NCBI RefSeq assembly: GCF_029318685.1
Contig: NZ_CP119677.1
Span: forward strand, 3,153,001 to 3,217,000
Length of the DNA: 64,000 bases
Origin: Ruminiclostridium papyrosolvens DSM 2782
GTDB lineage: Bacteria; Bacillota; Clostridia; Acetivibrionales; DSM-1351
Direction of reading: 5' to 3'
Below the pieces are notes generated by a model. The model did not search any database and had not been told where the DNA came from. It saw only the letters and a list, made by a program, of their open reading frames with translations. Position 1 is the first letter of the stretch, and every line of letters begins with the position of its first letter. A program made the translations under genes and the position numbers. Positions 10,508 through 16,704 of the stretch are shown here, piece by piece.

Positions 10508-11050
10508 ATGAATAAAATGTCTACCAGAGTATTGGTGGAGGCAGGAGTTTTTATAGCTCTTGCACAGATTCTCAGTTTTATTAAATATGAAATGCCCTAT
10601 GGAGGCTCTGTAACACTGGGAAGCATGGTTCCAATAATTATTTTTGCCATTCGTTGGGGTACAAAGCGTGGTATTCTTGTGGGACTTGTTCACGGTTTTC
10701 TGCAATTTGCTCTTGGAACACATTTTTCTTACCATCCCCTTGGCATATTTCTTGACTATATTTTCGCCTTCGGATGTCTTGGCCTTGCCGGAATATTCAA
10801 GAAAAATTTATTTTTCATACTTTTAAGTACGTCTTTAGCAATGCTGGGAAGATTTGTGTTTCACTTTCTTTCAGGAATCATTCTTTGGTATACATATGCT
10901 CCCAAAGGAATGAACATTTACCTTTATTCTCTTATATACAACGGTCAGTACATGGTGCCTGAGTTAATAATTACATCAGTTATTATATCTGCTTTGTATA
11001 AACCCTTACGTAAATATATTGCCAGACAGGGTACTCTTTATAAATATTAA
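10508..11050 (+). CDS. thiT: Thiamine transporter ThiT (ECF S-component)
   Basis: This ~180-residue hydrophobic protein is the substrate-binding S component of an energy-coupling-factor transporter. It binds thiamine and works with a shared EcfAAT module not present here. The start is set at the ATG at 10508, or possibly the ATG at 10517. The open frame back to 10436 runs through the riboswitch expression region, so it is not used. ThiT features include the N-terminal LVEAGVFIALAQILSF, GGSVTLGSMVPII, GLVHGFLQFALG and a C-terminal NGQYMVPELIIT stretch. The upstream TPP riboswitch confirms the substrate. Confidence 0.92.
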   Translation: MNKMSTRVLVEAGVFIALAQILSFIKYEMPYGGSVTLGSMVPIIIFAIRWGTKRGILVGLVHGFLQFALGTHFSYHPLGIFLDYIFAFGCLGLAGIFKKNLFFILLSTSLAMLGRFVFHFLSGIILWYTYAPKGMNIYLYSLIYNGQYMVPELIITSVIISALYKPLRKYIARQGTLYKY

Positions 11051-11058
11051 TATGCCAA

Positions 11059-11095
11059 AAAAGATGATTCTTTACCTTGAATCATCTTTTTTTGT
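11059..11095 (+). terminator. Terminator after thiT
   Basis: AAGATGATTC and GAATCATCTT pair around a short loop and are followed by TTTTTTT. It stands 8 bp after the thiT stop, and faces the end of spoIVA on the other strand. Confidence 0.85.
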
Positions 11096-11114
11096 TATTT
11101 ATGTTTAATGTGAG

Positions 11115-11398
11115 CTACAGTATAATACATATCAATCCGCCGCTGCCCTCATTTATTATTTTCTGCAAGGTTTCCTGAAGTTTAAGCTGTGCATCCTCCG
11201 GCATTCTGAACAGCTTGTTCTGCAATCCCTCATTTACCAGTTCATGAAGAGACTTTCCGAATATGTTTGAGTCCCATAACTTGCCGGTATCATTTTCAAA
11301 CTCTTTTAGCAAATATGATACTAACTCTTCAGATTGCTTTTCAGTTCCAACCAAAGGAGCTATTTCTGTTTCAATATCAGCCCTTATCATATGTATTG
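11115..11398 (-). CDS. spoIVA: spoIVA, 3' segment (last 91 codons), separated from the gene by element 1
   Basis: The frame encodes the conserved C-terminal end of SpoIVA, the mother-cell ATPase that forms the basement layer of the spore coat: IRADIETEIAPLVGTEKQ, NIFGKSLHELVNEGL and the terminal INEGSGGLICIIL. This end anchors SpoIVA to the forespore through SpoVM in Bacillus. It has no real start: a TTG at 11408 gives six foreign residues, and there is no ribosome binding site. Joining codon 401 of the 5' segment through the core at 11389-11398 gives APSIH-MIRADIETE and a total of exactly 492 codons. It is therefore an exon-like segment that becomes functional only when the intervening DNA is removed. 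Confidence 0.93.
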
Positions 11399-13030
11399 TG
11401 AGGAACAAACAGAAGTATTCTTTCTCTCTCGTAATATCTTATAATCAAAGGGTTTTGTCAATACTTTGAAATATACTTTCAAATCTACTTCATTTTTTTT
11501 ATTTGTATTATATACTTCAATCTTTTCCAGTAATGACTCAATTAGTTTATTGTCCAGTCCCTCCTCGTAATTAATTTCCTTTGCAATTACTTTTCTCAGG
11601 GTTTCAACTGAATAGGTTATTTCTTTGTTTCTCAATTCATCCTCATCAAGTTCCTTTAACCTCATATTCAGTTTATCAATCTCCTGATTGAACCTATTGT
11701 TTCTTCTTTCAAACTCATCGTCTGACAGTCTTCCGTTTATACTTAACTCTAAAAGCTTGTCTTTCATTTTAAGTATTTGGTCAATCTCCATTTTTACCTT
11801 TGCTATATCTTCTTTTATCTTGGATTGAGCTCCCAGACCTGAATACATTGCAATCATTTCGTGTATAATCTCTGAACGGTTAATTATCAGTTCATCATAT
11901 GCTTTCTTTATTATCATATCTAACTCTGATGTATATATGGATGGAGAAGTACAACCCGATTTACCTTTTTCAACGTACCTTTTACATTGCCATACTTCCT
12001 TATTCCCTGAGCTATAACGATAAAGCGTTCTGTAATATGGAGCATTATGCTCTGTGCAAATTATTTTTCCGCTATAGGCATACTTGTTTTGGTAGCTTGT
12101 CTTGTCTTCCGCTGATTGCTTTTCGCTTCTGCCTCTTAATATATAATTTGCCTTTTGCCATATGTCTTCATTTACAATGGGAGGTACAGTTTCTTCATCT
12201 TTATACATAACCCATTCAGTCTGATCCAGATACTTTCTGTCATGAAGCTTATAATCAAATTTGTGGGTTTTGTTTCCGCAATAATATCCCATGTATTTAG
12301 GATTTGTAAGAATATTCTTGATAGTAGAAAAAGAAAACGGATTACCTTTATTGTTTCTTATTCCCATATTATCAAGCCTTGCACTTATTCCTCTTATACC
12401 CATATTTTGTGTGGCGTACATATCAAATATCAGTCTTACTATCTCGGCTTCCTTTTCATCAATTACGAGTTTGCCGGCGTCTTTCCTGTAGCCCCATATT
12501 TTATTATTTCCAAGTACTACTCCTTTTTCAATGGCTCTTTTAAAGCCGAATTTCACTCTCTCAGATATTTTTCTGACCTCGTCCTGGGCTATACTGGACA
12601 TAATTGTCAGCCTCAACTCTGCATCCGGCATTAAAGTATTAATATTGTCAGATTGAAAAAGAACCCCAACCCCATACGACAACAGCTCTTGAGTATACTT
12701 AATACTATCTAAGGTATTTCTGGAGAATCTTGAAATCTCTTTTGTAACAATAAAGTCAAATTTTTTAAGTTTAGCGTCTGAAATCATTTTAAGGAATGAT
12801 TCTCTTTTATTTACACTGGTACCACTTATGCCTTCATCTATATAACCGTCTACGTATGTCCACTTCTGATTTCTTTTAATGAAATCAGAATAGTATTCTA
12901 TCTGGTTTTTAAGAGAGTGAACCTGTTCATCCTTTTCAGTGGATACTCTTGCATAATAAGTAACTCTTAGCTTTAAATCATATATTGATTTACCGGTATT
13001 AAGTTCGTTTCTTATAGTGTACAAATCCAT
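11387..13030 (-). CDS. Large serine recombinase of element 1
   Basis: This 547-residue recombinase should catalyse integration and excision of element 1. I chose the ATG at 13030, preceded by GAGGTG six bases away, over a GTG at 13039. The N-terminal resolvase domain has catalytic Ser30 in YYARVSTEKDEQ and the motifs TKEISRFSRN and DEVRKISERVKFG. A recombinase domain follows with GIRGISARLDNMGIRN. A zinc ribbon comes next (IICTEHN ... WQCKR ... GCTSPS), then a C-terminal coiled coil (~390-480). The last codons lie in the attachment core. After excision the TGA is lost and the frame would continue for 34 more codons on the circle. A consensus SigA promoter lies upstream. Confidence 0.95.
   Translation of the reverse strand: MDLYTIRNELNTGKSIYDLKLRVTYYARVSTEKDEQVHSLKNQIEYYSDFIKRNQKWTYVDGYIDEGISGTSVNKRESFLKMISDAKLKKFDFIVTKEISRFSRNTLDSIKYTQELLSYGVGVLFQSDNINTLMPDAELRLTIMSSIAQDEVRKISERVKFGFKRAIEKGVVLGNNKIWGYRKDAGKLVIDEKEAEIVRLIFDMYATQNMGIRGISARLDNMGIRNNKGNPFSFSTIKNILTNPKYMGYYCGNKTHKFDYKLHDRKYLDQTEWVMYKDEETVPPIVNEDIWQKANYILRGRSEKQSAEDKTSYQNKYAYSGKIICTEHNAPYYRTLYRYSSGNKEVWQCKRYVEKGKSGCTSPSIYTSELDMIIKKAYDELIINRSEIIHEMIAMYSGLGAQSKIKEDIAKVKMEIDQILKMKDKLLELSINGRLSDDEFERRNNRFNQEIDKLNMRLKELDEDELRNKEITYSVETLRKVIAKEINYEEGLDNKLIESLLEKIEVYNTNKKNEVDLKVYFKVLTKPFDYKILRERKNTSVCSSQYI
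11389..11398 (-). other. Attachment core of element 1, recombinase side
   Basis: On the minus strand the core CAATACATAT is preceded by element DNA CTTCTGTTTGTTCCTCA and followed by the spoIVA 3' sequence GATAAGGGCTGAT. The recombinase stop codon (11387-11389) overlaps the core. The likely crossover dinucleotide is CA, at the centre of the symmetric attP that forms on the circle. Confidence 0.85.
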
Positions 13031-13068
13031 TCTACACACCTCGTTTATACTTCTGTTTGTTACTTCTC

Positions 13069-13096
13069 ATTATATTATCCGAATAATATTTGTCAA
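13069..13096 (-). promoter_or_regulatory. Consensus SigA promoter of the element 1 recombinase
   Basis: On the minus strand a perfect TTGACA (13091-13096) and a perfect TATAAT (13069-13074) are separated by 16 bp, about 40 bp upstream of the recombinase start. This suggests vegetative expression rather than the SigE control of skin recombinases. Confidence 0.75.
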
Positions 13097-13109
13097 CTGT
13101 TTTCCCAAC

Positions 13110-13133
13110 AAAAAAGCACTGTTATACAGTGCT
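13110..13133 (-). terminator. Terminator upstream of the recombinase
   Basis: AGCACTG-TATAA-CAGTGCT followed by TTTTTTG on the minus strand. It isolates the recombinase from transcription of the decayed genes to its right. Confidence 0.8.
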
Positions 13134-13151
13134 GCTACTTTGTATATGCTG

Positions 13152-13370
13152 TTAACCAAAGAAAGAATAAGTATCACTTTCACGCTTCCCTATCTTGCTT
13201 AATAAGGCAAGTATAAACGATACAATCATAGATATGCAGAGCAGAATAACTACCAGTATAAACGGTATATACGGATTAATGCTGTAGGTATAGCCAGCCA
13301 GAAATCCCGAAGGTATACTGGAAAATGCGGCCAACGTTTGTACTGCCGAAAACACCTCAAAAGGTAGGTA
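13152..13370 (-). pseudogene. MFS transporter remnant (C-terminal helices)
   Basis: The frame encodes FSAVQTLAAFSSIPSGFLAG followed by a hydrophobic helix (PFILVVILLCISMIVSFIL) and a short basic tail. This looks like the last two helices of a major facilitator family protein. It has no ribosome binding site, and the frame continues upstream without a start into the A9 tract at the end of the radical-SAM fragment. It is probably a deletion scar, and the family call is tentative. Confidence 0.45.
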
Positions 13371-13374
13371 TTTT

Positions 13375-13668
13375 TTACCTCTTCTTTTTTTTTATGGGAA
13401 ATCCTCTTATAGTGCAAAAATGAGGTATAATTTTACTCTTTTTTATCATTTTATCAATCGTGTATAAATCTGCTATATCACCATTCTTATCTATCATATC
13501 CATTATTCTTTGAGTTCCCGATTCCGCACCAAATGTAAGCATTTTACATCCGGCCTTTTCCAGTTTCCTCAAAAATTCCTCACCTTGCTTGACAAGAAAG
13601 TCAGCTCTGACATTTGTATACCATTTAATATTCAGATTTCTAGATACCATCAAATCAATTATTTTCTC
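13375..13668 (-). pseudogene. Radical SAM protein remnant
   Basis: The frame contains NIKWYTNVRADFL, AGCKMLTFGAESGTQRIMD and FCTIRGFPI. These resemble the second half of a B12-binding-type radical SAM core. The CxxxCxxC cluster motif is absent, an in-frame stop lies just upstream (~13,670), and the end runs into an A9 tract that shifts the frame. It is a non-functional fragment, apparently fused by deletion to the MFS remnant. Confidence 0.6.
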
Positions 13669-13732
13669 TTAAAGCAAATATTACCATTTTATGTAATTGT
13701 TGTCAACAAATTCAATTATATCGTTTCCCAAC

Positions 13733-13754
13733 AAAAAAGCACTGATCAAGTACT
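13733..13754 (-). terminator. Terminator after the 44-residue gene; part of a repeated 20-bp motif
   Basis: On the minus strand AGTACT pairs with AGTGCT (one wobble) and is followed by TTTTTTGT. The 20-bp stretch TTCCCAACAAAAAAGCACTG occurs here and again at ~13,102, so the two terminators on either side of the decayed genes share sequence. Confidence 0.55.
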
Positions 13755-13773
13755 ACATTTACAACCTTCATTT

Positions 13774-13908
13774 CTATCCCTTCAGAATTATTTCCTTCGC
13801 TTTTGTATACATTTCTTCGGTTATATACCCCTGTTCAAACAGTCGCTGGTTAATGTGTAGTTTAACTTCCACTATCACAAGCTTTACTGCTTCATCATTA
13901 AAAGCCAT
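13774..13908 (-). CDS. Small 44-residue protein in element 1; candidate directionality factor
   Basis: ATG at 13908 with GGAGGTTA just upstream, encoding 44 residues that begin MAFNDEAVKLVIVEVKLHIN and end TEEMYTKAKEIILKG. It is predicted helix-turn-helix-like in outline, with two amphipathic helices. The C-terminal half resembles short SHOCT-like motifs. It has its own ribosome binding site and terminator on the recombinase strand, so it looks like a genuine gene. Large serine recombinases usually need a small recombination directionality factor for excision, and this is the only other small basic/helical protein in the element. That role is a guess from position and size. Confidence 0.6.
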   Translation of the reverse strand: MAFNDEAVKLVIVEVKLHINQRLFEQGYITEEMYTKAKEIILKG

Positions 13909-14283
13909 CTTAACCTCCAATGTATTTTCTGTCTGTTATAAATTTATTAGTTAAAAGCTTTTTTATGATTTAAATATAAAACCGTTTAATTATTTCCTAT
14001 TACTTTAAAATATTTGTGTACCAAAACAAGTAAAAAACTATTTTGATAACATATAATTAAATGTTATAATGTGTTATTAGTGAGTTGAATTATTTTTGAA
14101 CAAAATAATCGAAAAAGCAATAAAAATATTTTAAAATATCATTTTTTTTACAATAAATGATATCATTAAGGGGAAAAACGTAATATAATGTAAATTAGGA
14201 AAGGTGTACTGGAAATTAATTGCCCTTTGATTTAAAAATAATAAAGATATTATCAAGTATTCCGAGCTTGGAGGGAAATTATA
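13909..14283. promoter_or_regulatory. Divergent intergenic region with a 12-bp palindrome (14156-14167) before agrC
   Basis: This AT-rich region separates the 44-residue gene (leftward) from agrC (rightward). The perfect palindrome AATGATATCATT at 14156-14167 lies about 115 bp before the agrC start and could bind a regulator. I found no convincing consensus promoter. Confidence 0.35.
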
Positions 14284-15576
14284 GTGCTTATAATCGGTCA
14301 GCTTTTAATAAATACAGTATTTGCAATGCTAACTGCCTGCATAACTTACTTATTTCTTAAAGAAAATTTTAATTTAAAAATACAACTGAATTTATTAGTT
14401 GCATTTATTGTTTGTAATGGTATTCTAAACGGTGTTTTTTCTACCTTGTGGATGAGTATACTTCCAATTCCCGACAATTTACAATTTCTTAAATCTATAA
14501 TTTTGACAATCCTAAATATAATATTAACTAAATTCCTGCTACGTGTTGATTGGCTAAAATCCGTTTTATCCTTTTGTTTGATTATACTTTTTATGGGAGT
14601 AGGAAATTTTACAGTACCATTGATTTTTTATTCCGTAGGTATTAATGCAACTCCTGAAACAATAAATAATAATCTGTTTTTATTTTTCGTTATGAATCTG
14701 ATTATTTATTGCCTAGCATTGGTTCTTATAAAATTTATACCTTATGCGAAATTAATCGGAAATATAAAAAACCTTACACCTGTAGGTATTTTACTCATTA
14801 TTACTATTTTGATAATGGCCTCATTTCTTGGAATGCATTTCGTAGTTCACTTTGATCCTGTATCATTTGTTATTGTTCTTGTTTCGTCACTCTCATATTT
14901 CTTTTTCTCTGCTTGGTATATAAACATCTATCATAAATACGAAATGAAGAAGGAAGAACAAAAGCAGCAGGAATTTTATAATGAATCTCTTTCAAATACA
15001 CTTCATGATTTAAGACGTATAAAACATGATCAGATGAATCACCTCTCTGTCCTATACGCTATGCACCAAATGAATAAGTATGAAGCGGCTGCTTCATACC
15101 TGAAAGAAATAATAGGAACAAGTCAAAGTATAGGGAATACTGCTATTTATAACATTAAAAATGCGGGATTATTTGGATTAATATCATCAAAAGTAAACTA
15201 TGCCAATAGCCATGGAATTATTTTTGACTTGGATACCATAGGCGAAGTTGATTCCATTCCTAATATTAAAATTTCTGATTTATGTGAGGTAATAGCCATT
15301 TACCTTGACAATGCACTGGAAGAGGTTTTAAATAACGGAAAGCTTAAGCTGGAAATGAAAATTTTAAGTACTGATGAGAGTCTTACAATAAGAATTGAAA
15401 ACGAATGTGTTAAAACACCTAACACGAAAAGTTCTTCAAAAGGAGCGGATCGTGGAAACGGATTAGTCATTGCAAATAAAATACTCGCTTCATATAAAAA
15501 TATTTCAAGTTCTACTATATTCGATAAGAAAAGAATGGTATTCTCACAAGTTCTGAGAATAGCAAAAGAGGCTTAA
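14284..15576 (+). CDS. agrC: AgrC-like quorum-sensing histidine kinase
   Basis: This 430-residue membrane kinase starts with GTG at 14284 after GGAGGGAAATTATA. The first ~215 residues form six or seven hydrophobic segments, the peptide-sensing domain of AgrC proteins. A short coiled linker (EMKKEEQKQQEF) leads to the H-box RRIKHDQMNHLSVLYAMHQM. A GHKL-type ATPase domain follows, with N-box EVIAIYLDNALEEV and G-box RGNGLVIANKIL. It should bind the cyclic peptide made from agrD and exported by agrB, both on the opposite strand just downstream. No AgrA-type LytTR regulator is present in the element, so the signal must act through a regulator elsewhere or through the kinase alone. Confidence 0.9.
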   Translation: MLIIGQLLINTVFAMLTACITYLFLKENFNLKIQLNLLVAFIVCNGILNGVFSTLWMSILPIPDNLQFLKSIILTILNIILTKFLLRVDWLKSVLSFCLIILFMGVGNFTVPLIFYSVGINATPETINNNLFLFFVMNLIIYCLALVLIKFIPYAKLIGNIKNLTPVGILLIITILIMASFLGMHFVVHFDPVSFVIVLVSSLSYFFFSAWYINIYHKYEMKKEEQKQQEFYNESLSNTLHDLRRIKHDQMNHLSVLYAMHQMNKYEAAASYLKEIIGTSQSIGNTAIYNIKNAGLFGLISSKVNYANSHGIIFDLDTIGEVDSIPNIKISDLCEVIAIYLDNALEEVLNNGKLKLEMKILSTDESLTIRIENECVKTPNTKSSSKGADRGNGLVIANKILASYKNISSSTIFDKKRMVFSQVLRIAKEA

Positions 15577-15588
15577 CAGCCTCTTTTT
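15564..15588. terminator. Bidirectional terminator between agrC and agrD
   Basis: AGAGGCT and AGCCTCT pair around a TAAC loop that contains the agrC stop codon. A-rich and T-rich flanks on both sides allow it to end both agrC and the opposing agrBD transcript. Confidence 0.75.
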
Positions 15589-15590
15589 GC

Positions 15591-15725
15591 TTACTTGAGT
15601 AATGATTTTGGACAGTCTTTTTGATAATAAGACCAAAACCAGCATGCGCCTGCTGAAGCAGTAGCTGCAAATACTCCAATTAGAGATAGAACAGTTAGTA
15701 CCAGTAATTTAATTTTACCCTTCAT
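15591..15725 (-). CDS. agrD: AgrD cyclic-lactone autoinducer precursor
   Basis: This 44-residue peptide has an amphipathic, hydrophobic leader (MKGKIKLLVLTVLSLIGVFA). It ends with a signal and tail reading GACWFWSYYQKDCPKSLLK. By analogy with clostridial AgrD proteins (pattern A-C-x-x-F/W-S/T ... P-K-S-L), Cys28 would form a thiolactone ring with the fifth residue, giving the core CWFWS. The PKSLLK tail is the part cut off by AgrB. Its ATG overlaps the agrB stop (ATGA), so translation is coupled. The family call rests on size, layout and agrB adjacency. The exact mature peptide is inferred. Confidence 0.9.
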   Translation of the reverse strand: MKGKIKLLVLTVLSLIGVFAATASAGACWFWSYYQKDCPKSLLK

Positions 15726-16306
15726 GTAATTATCCCACCCCTCTTATTTTTTGTTAATCTATACACTATTGGTGTAATATTAACCGTTGAAATTAGTGTA
15801 ATTACTGAAATGATATTTGAGTAAATATTAGGAACTATTAGTGTAATAACAAAACACACTACTAATAAAATACTACCCTTTATCCTTAATTCCCTTTTTC
15901 TTTTTTCAGTAACAATCGGTTTTGACGTCAGATCTGCAGGTGCGTATAAAAATGTCAAAACTCCTGCTATAGCAAATAAACCTATATTTAAGAATTTTAT
16001 ACTAAGAATCTGTGCCATATATACAGTACCAAAAATAAATGAAAAGTGGGTAATTACACATCCAATCTGCGTTTTCGCATGTACTCCTCCTAAATAGGAC
16101 TTATTTAATGAAAACACTATCACAGCAACTGCGGCATACTTTAATTGTCCCAGGAGTAATGCAGTAATCAACACTGCAAGTAATTTCAAACCATCTGCAA
16201 AAGCCATATATAAACCATAATCAATTTGTTCAGCTTTTTCTTCTGAGATTCCCGGGATATTTAATACAATCTCTTTAGTGATTTTCTTTGTTATATCCTC
16301 TAGCAC
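15722..16306 (-). CDS. agrB: AgrB peptide-processing membrane protease
   Basis: This 194-residue membrane endopeptidase cuts and cyclises the AgrD precursor and helps export it. The catalytic pair is visible in GGVHAKTQIGC (His76 and Cys83). Hydrophobic segments around 40-65, 85-120 and 145-175 fit the AgrB fold. It starts with GTG at 16306, and the ribosome binding site is weak. It is transcribed toward agrD and overlaps it by four bases. With agrC it makes a full signal-production and reception set, lacking only the response regulator. Confidence 0.92.
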   Translation of the reverse strand: MLEDITKKITKEIVLNIPGISEEKAEQIDYGLYMAFADGLKLLAVLITALLLGQLKYAAVAVIVFSLNKSYLGGVHAKTQIGCVITHFSFIFGTVYMAQILSIKFLNIGLFAIAGVLTFLYAPADLTSKPIVTEKRKRELRIKGSILLVVCFVITLIVPNIYSNIISVITLISTVNITPIVYRLTKNKRGGIIT

Positions 16307-16627
16307 TCAATCACCGCCACTTACATTTTACACCATTATATCCTATTTTTCTTTCTTTGTCGATATTTTTTTCTTTATATTAATATGTTACCAATTAAAT
16401 AATAGCTCTATTACCTACATTAATAAAAAGCGCACATATTGCATAATATTTAAGTTCAGTACTAAATGTTACATTTATTTACTCATATAACTAATATATC
16501 TCTATATTTAAATCAATTTTCATTTGATGCGCCTTCACAAAGAATTTTATCCTGATTTATACATGTTTTTAAAATAATGCTACATCTGGAAACCAATAAA
16601 GTCAAGCTACATCATCGGCACTATAAT
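16307..16627. other. Intergenic region upstream of agrB, nothing recognised
   Basis: This 320-bp AT-rich stretch must hold the agrBD promoter on the minus strand. I found no strong consensus -35/-10 pair, operator or ORF with a ribosome binding site. Confidence 0.4.
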
Positions 16628-16667
16628 AAAAATAAAACCTGCAAATAATTTGCAGGTTTTATTTTTA
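16628..16667. terminator. Bidirectional terminator downstream of the spoIVA 5' segment
   Basis: AAAATAAAACCTGCAAAT pairs with ATTTGCAGGTTTTATTTT and both sides have T-runs. On the minus strand it ends the transcript of truncated spoIVA about 40 bp after its false stop. It therefore shields agrBD from the sporulation promoter while the element is in place. Confidence 0.85.
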
Positions 16668-16704
16668 TGAAACCCCTATTAGAATTTGAACATTAATTTT
16701 AAAG

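Noticed and set aside
11115-11408. A free-standing 97-residue gene with a TTG start
   Set aside because: Its sequence is the conserved SpoIVA C terminus, there is no ribosome binding site, and the first residues are element DNA. It is the 3' part of a split gene.
15601-15725. A small secreted antimicrobial peptide instead of AgrD
   Set aside because: The ATGA overlap with agrB, the CWFWS segment and the PKSLLK tail fit AgrD better. No bacteriocin transporter or immunity gene is near.
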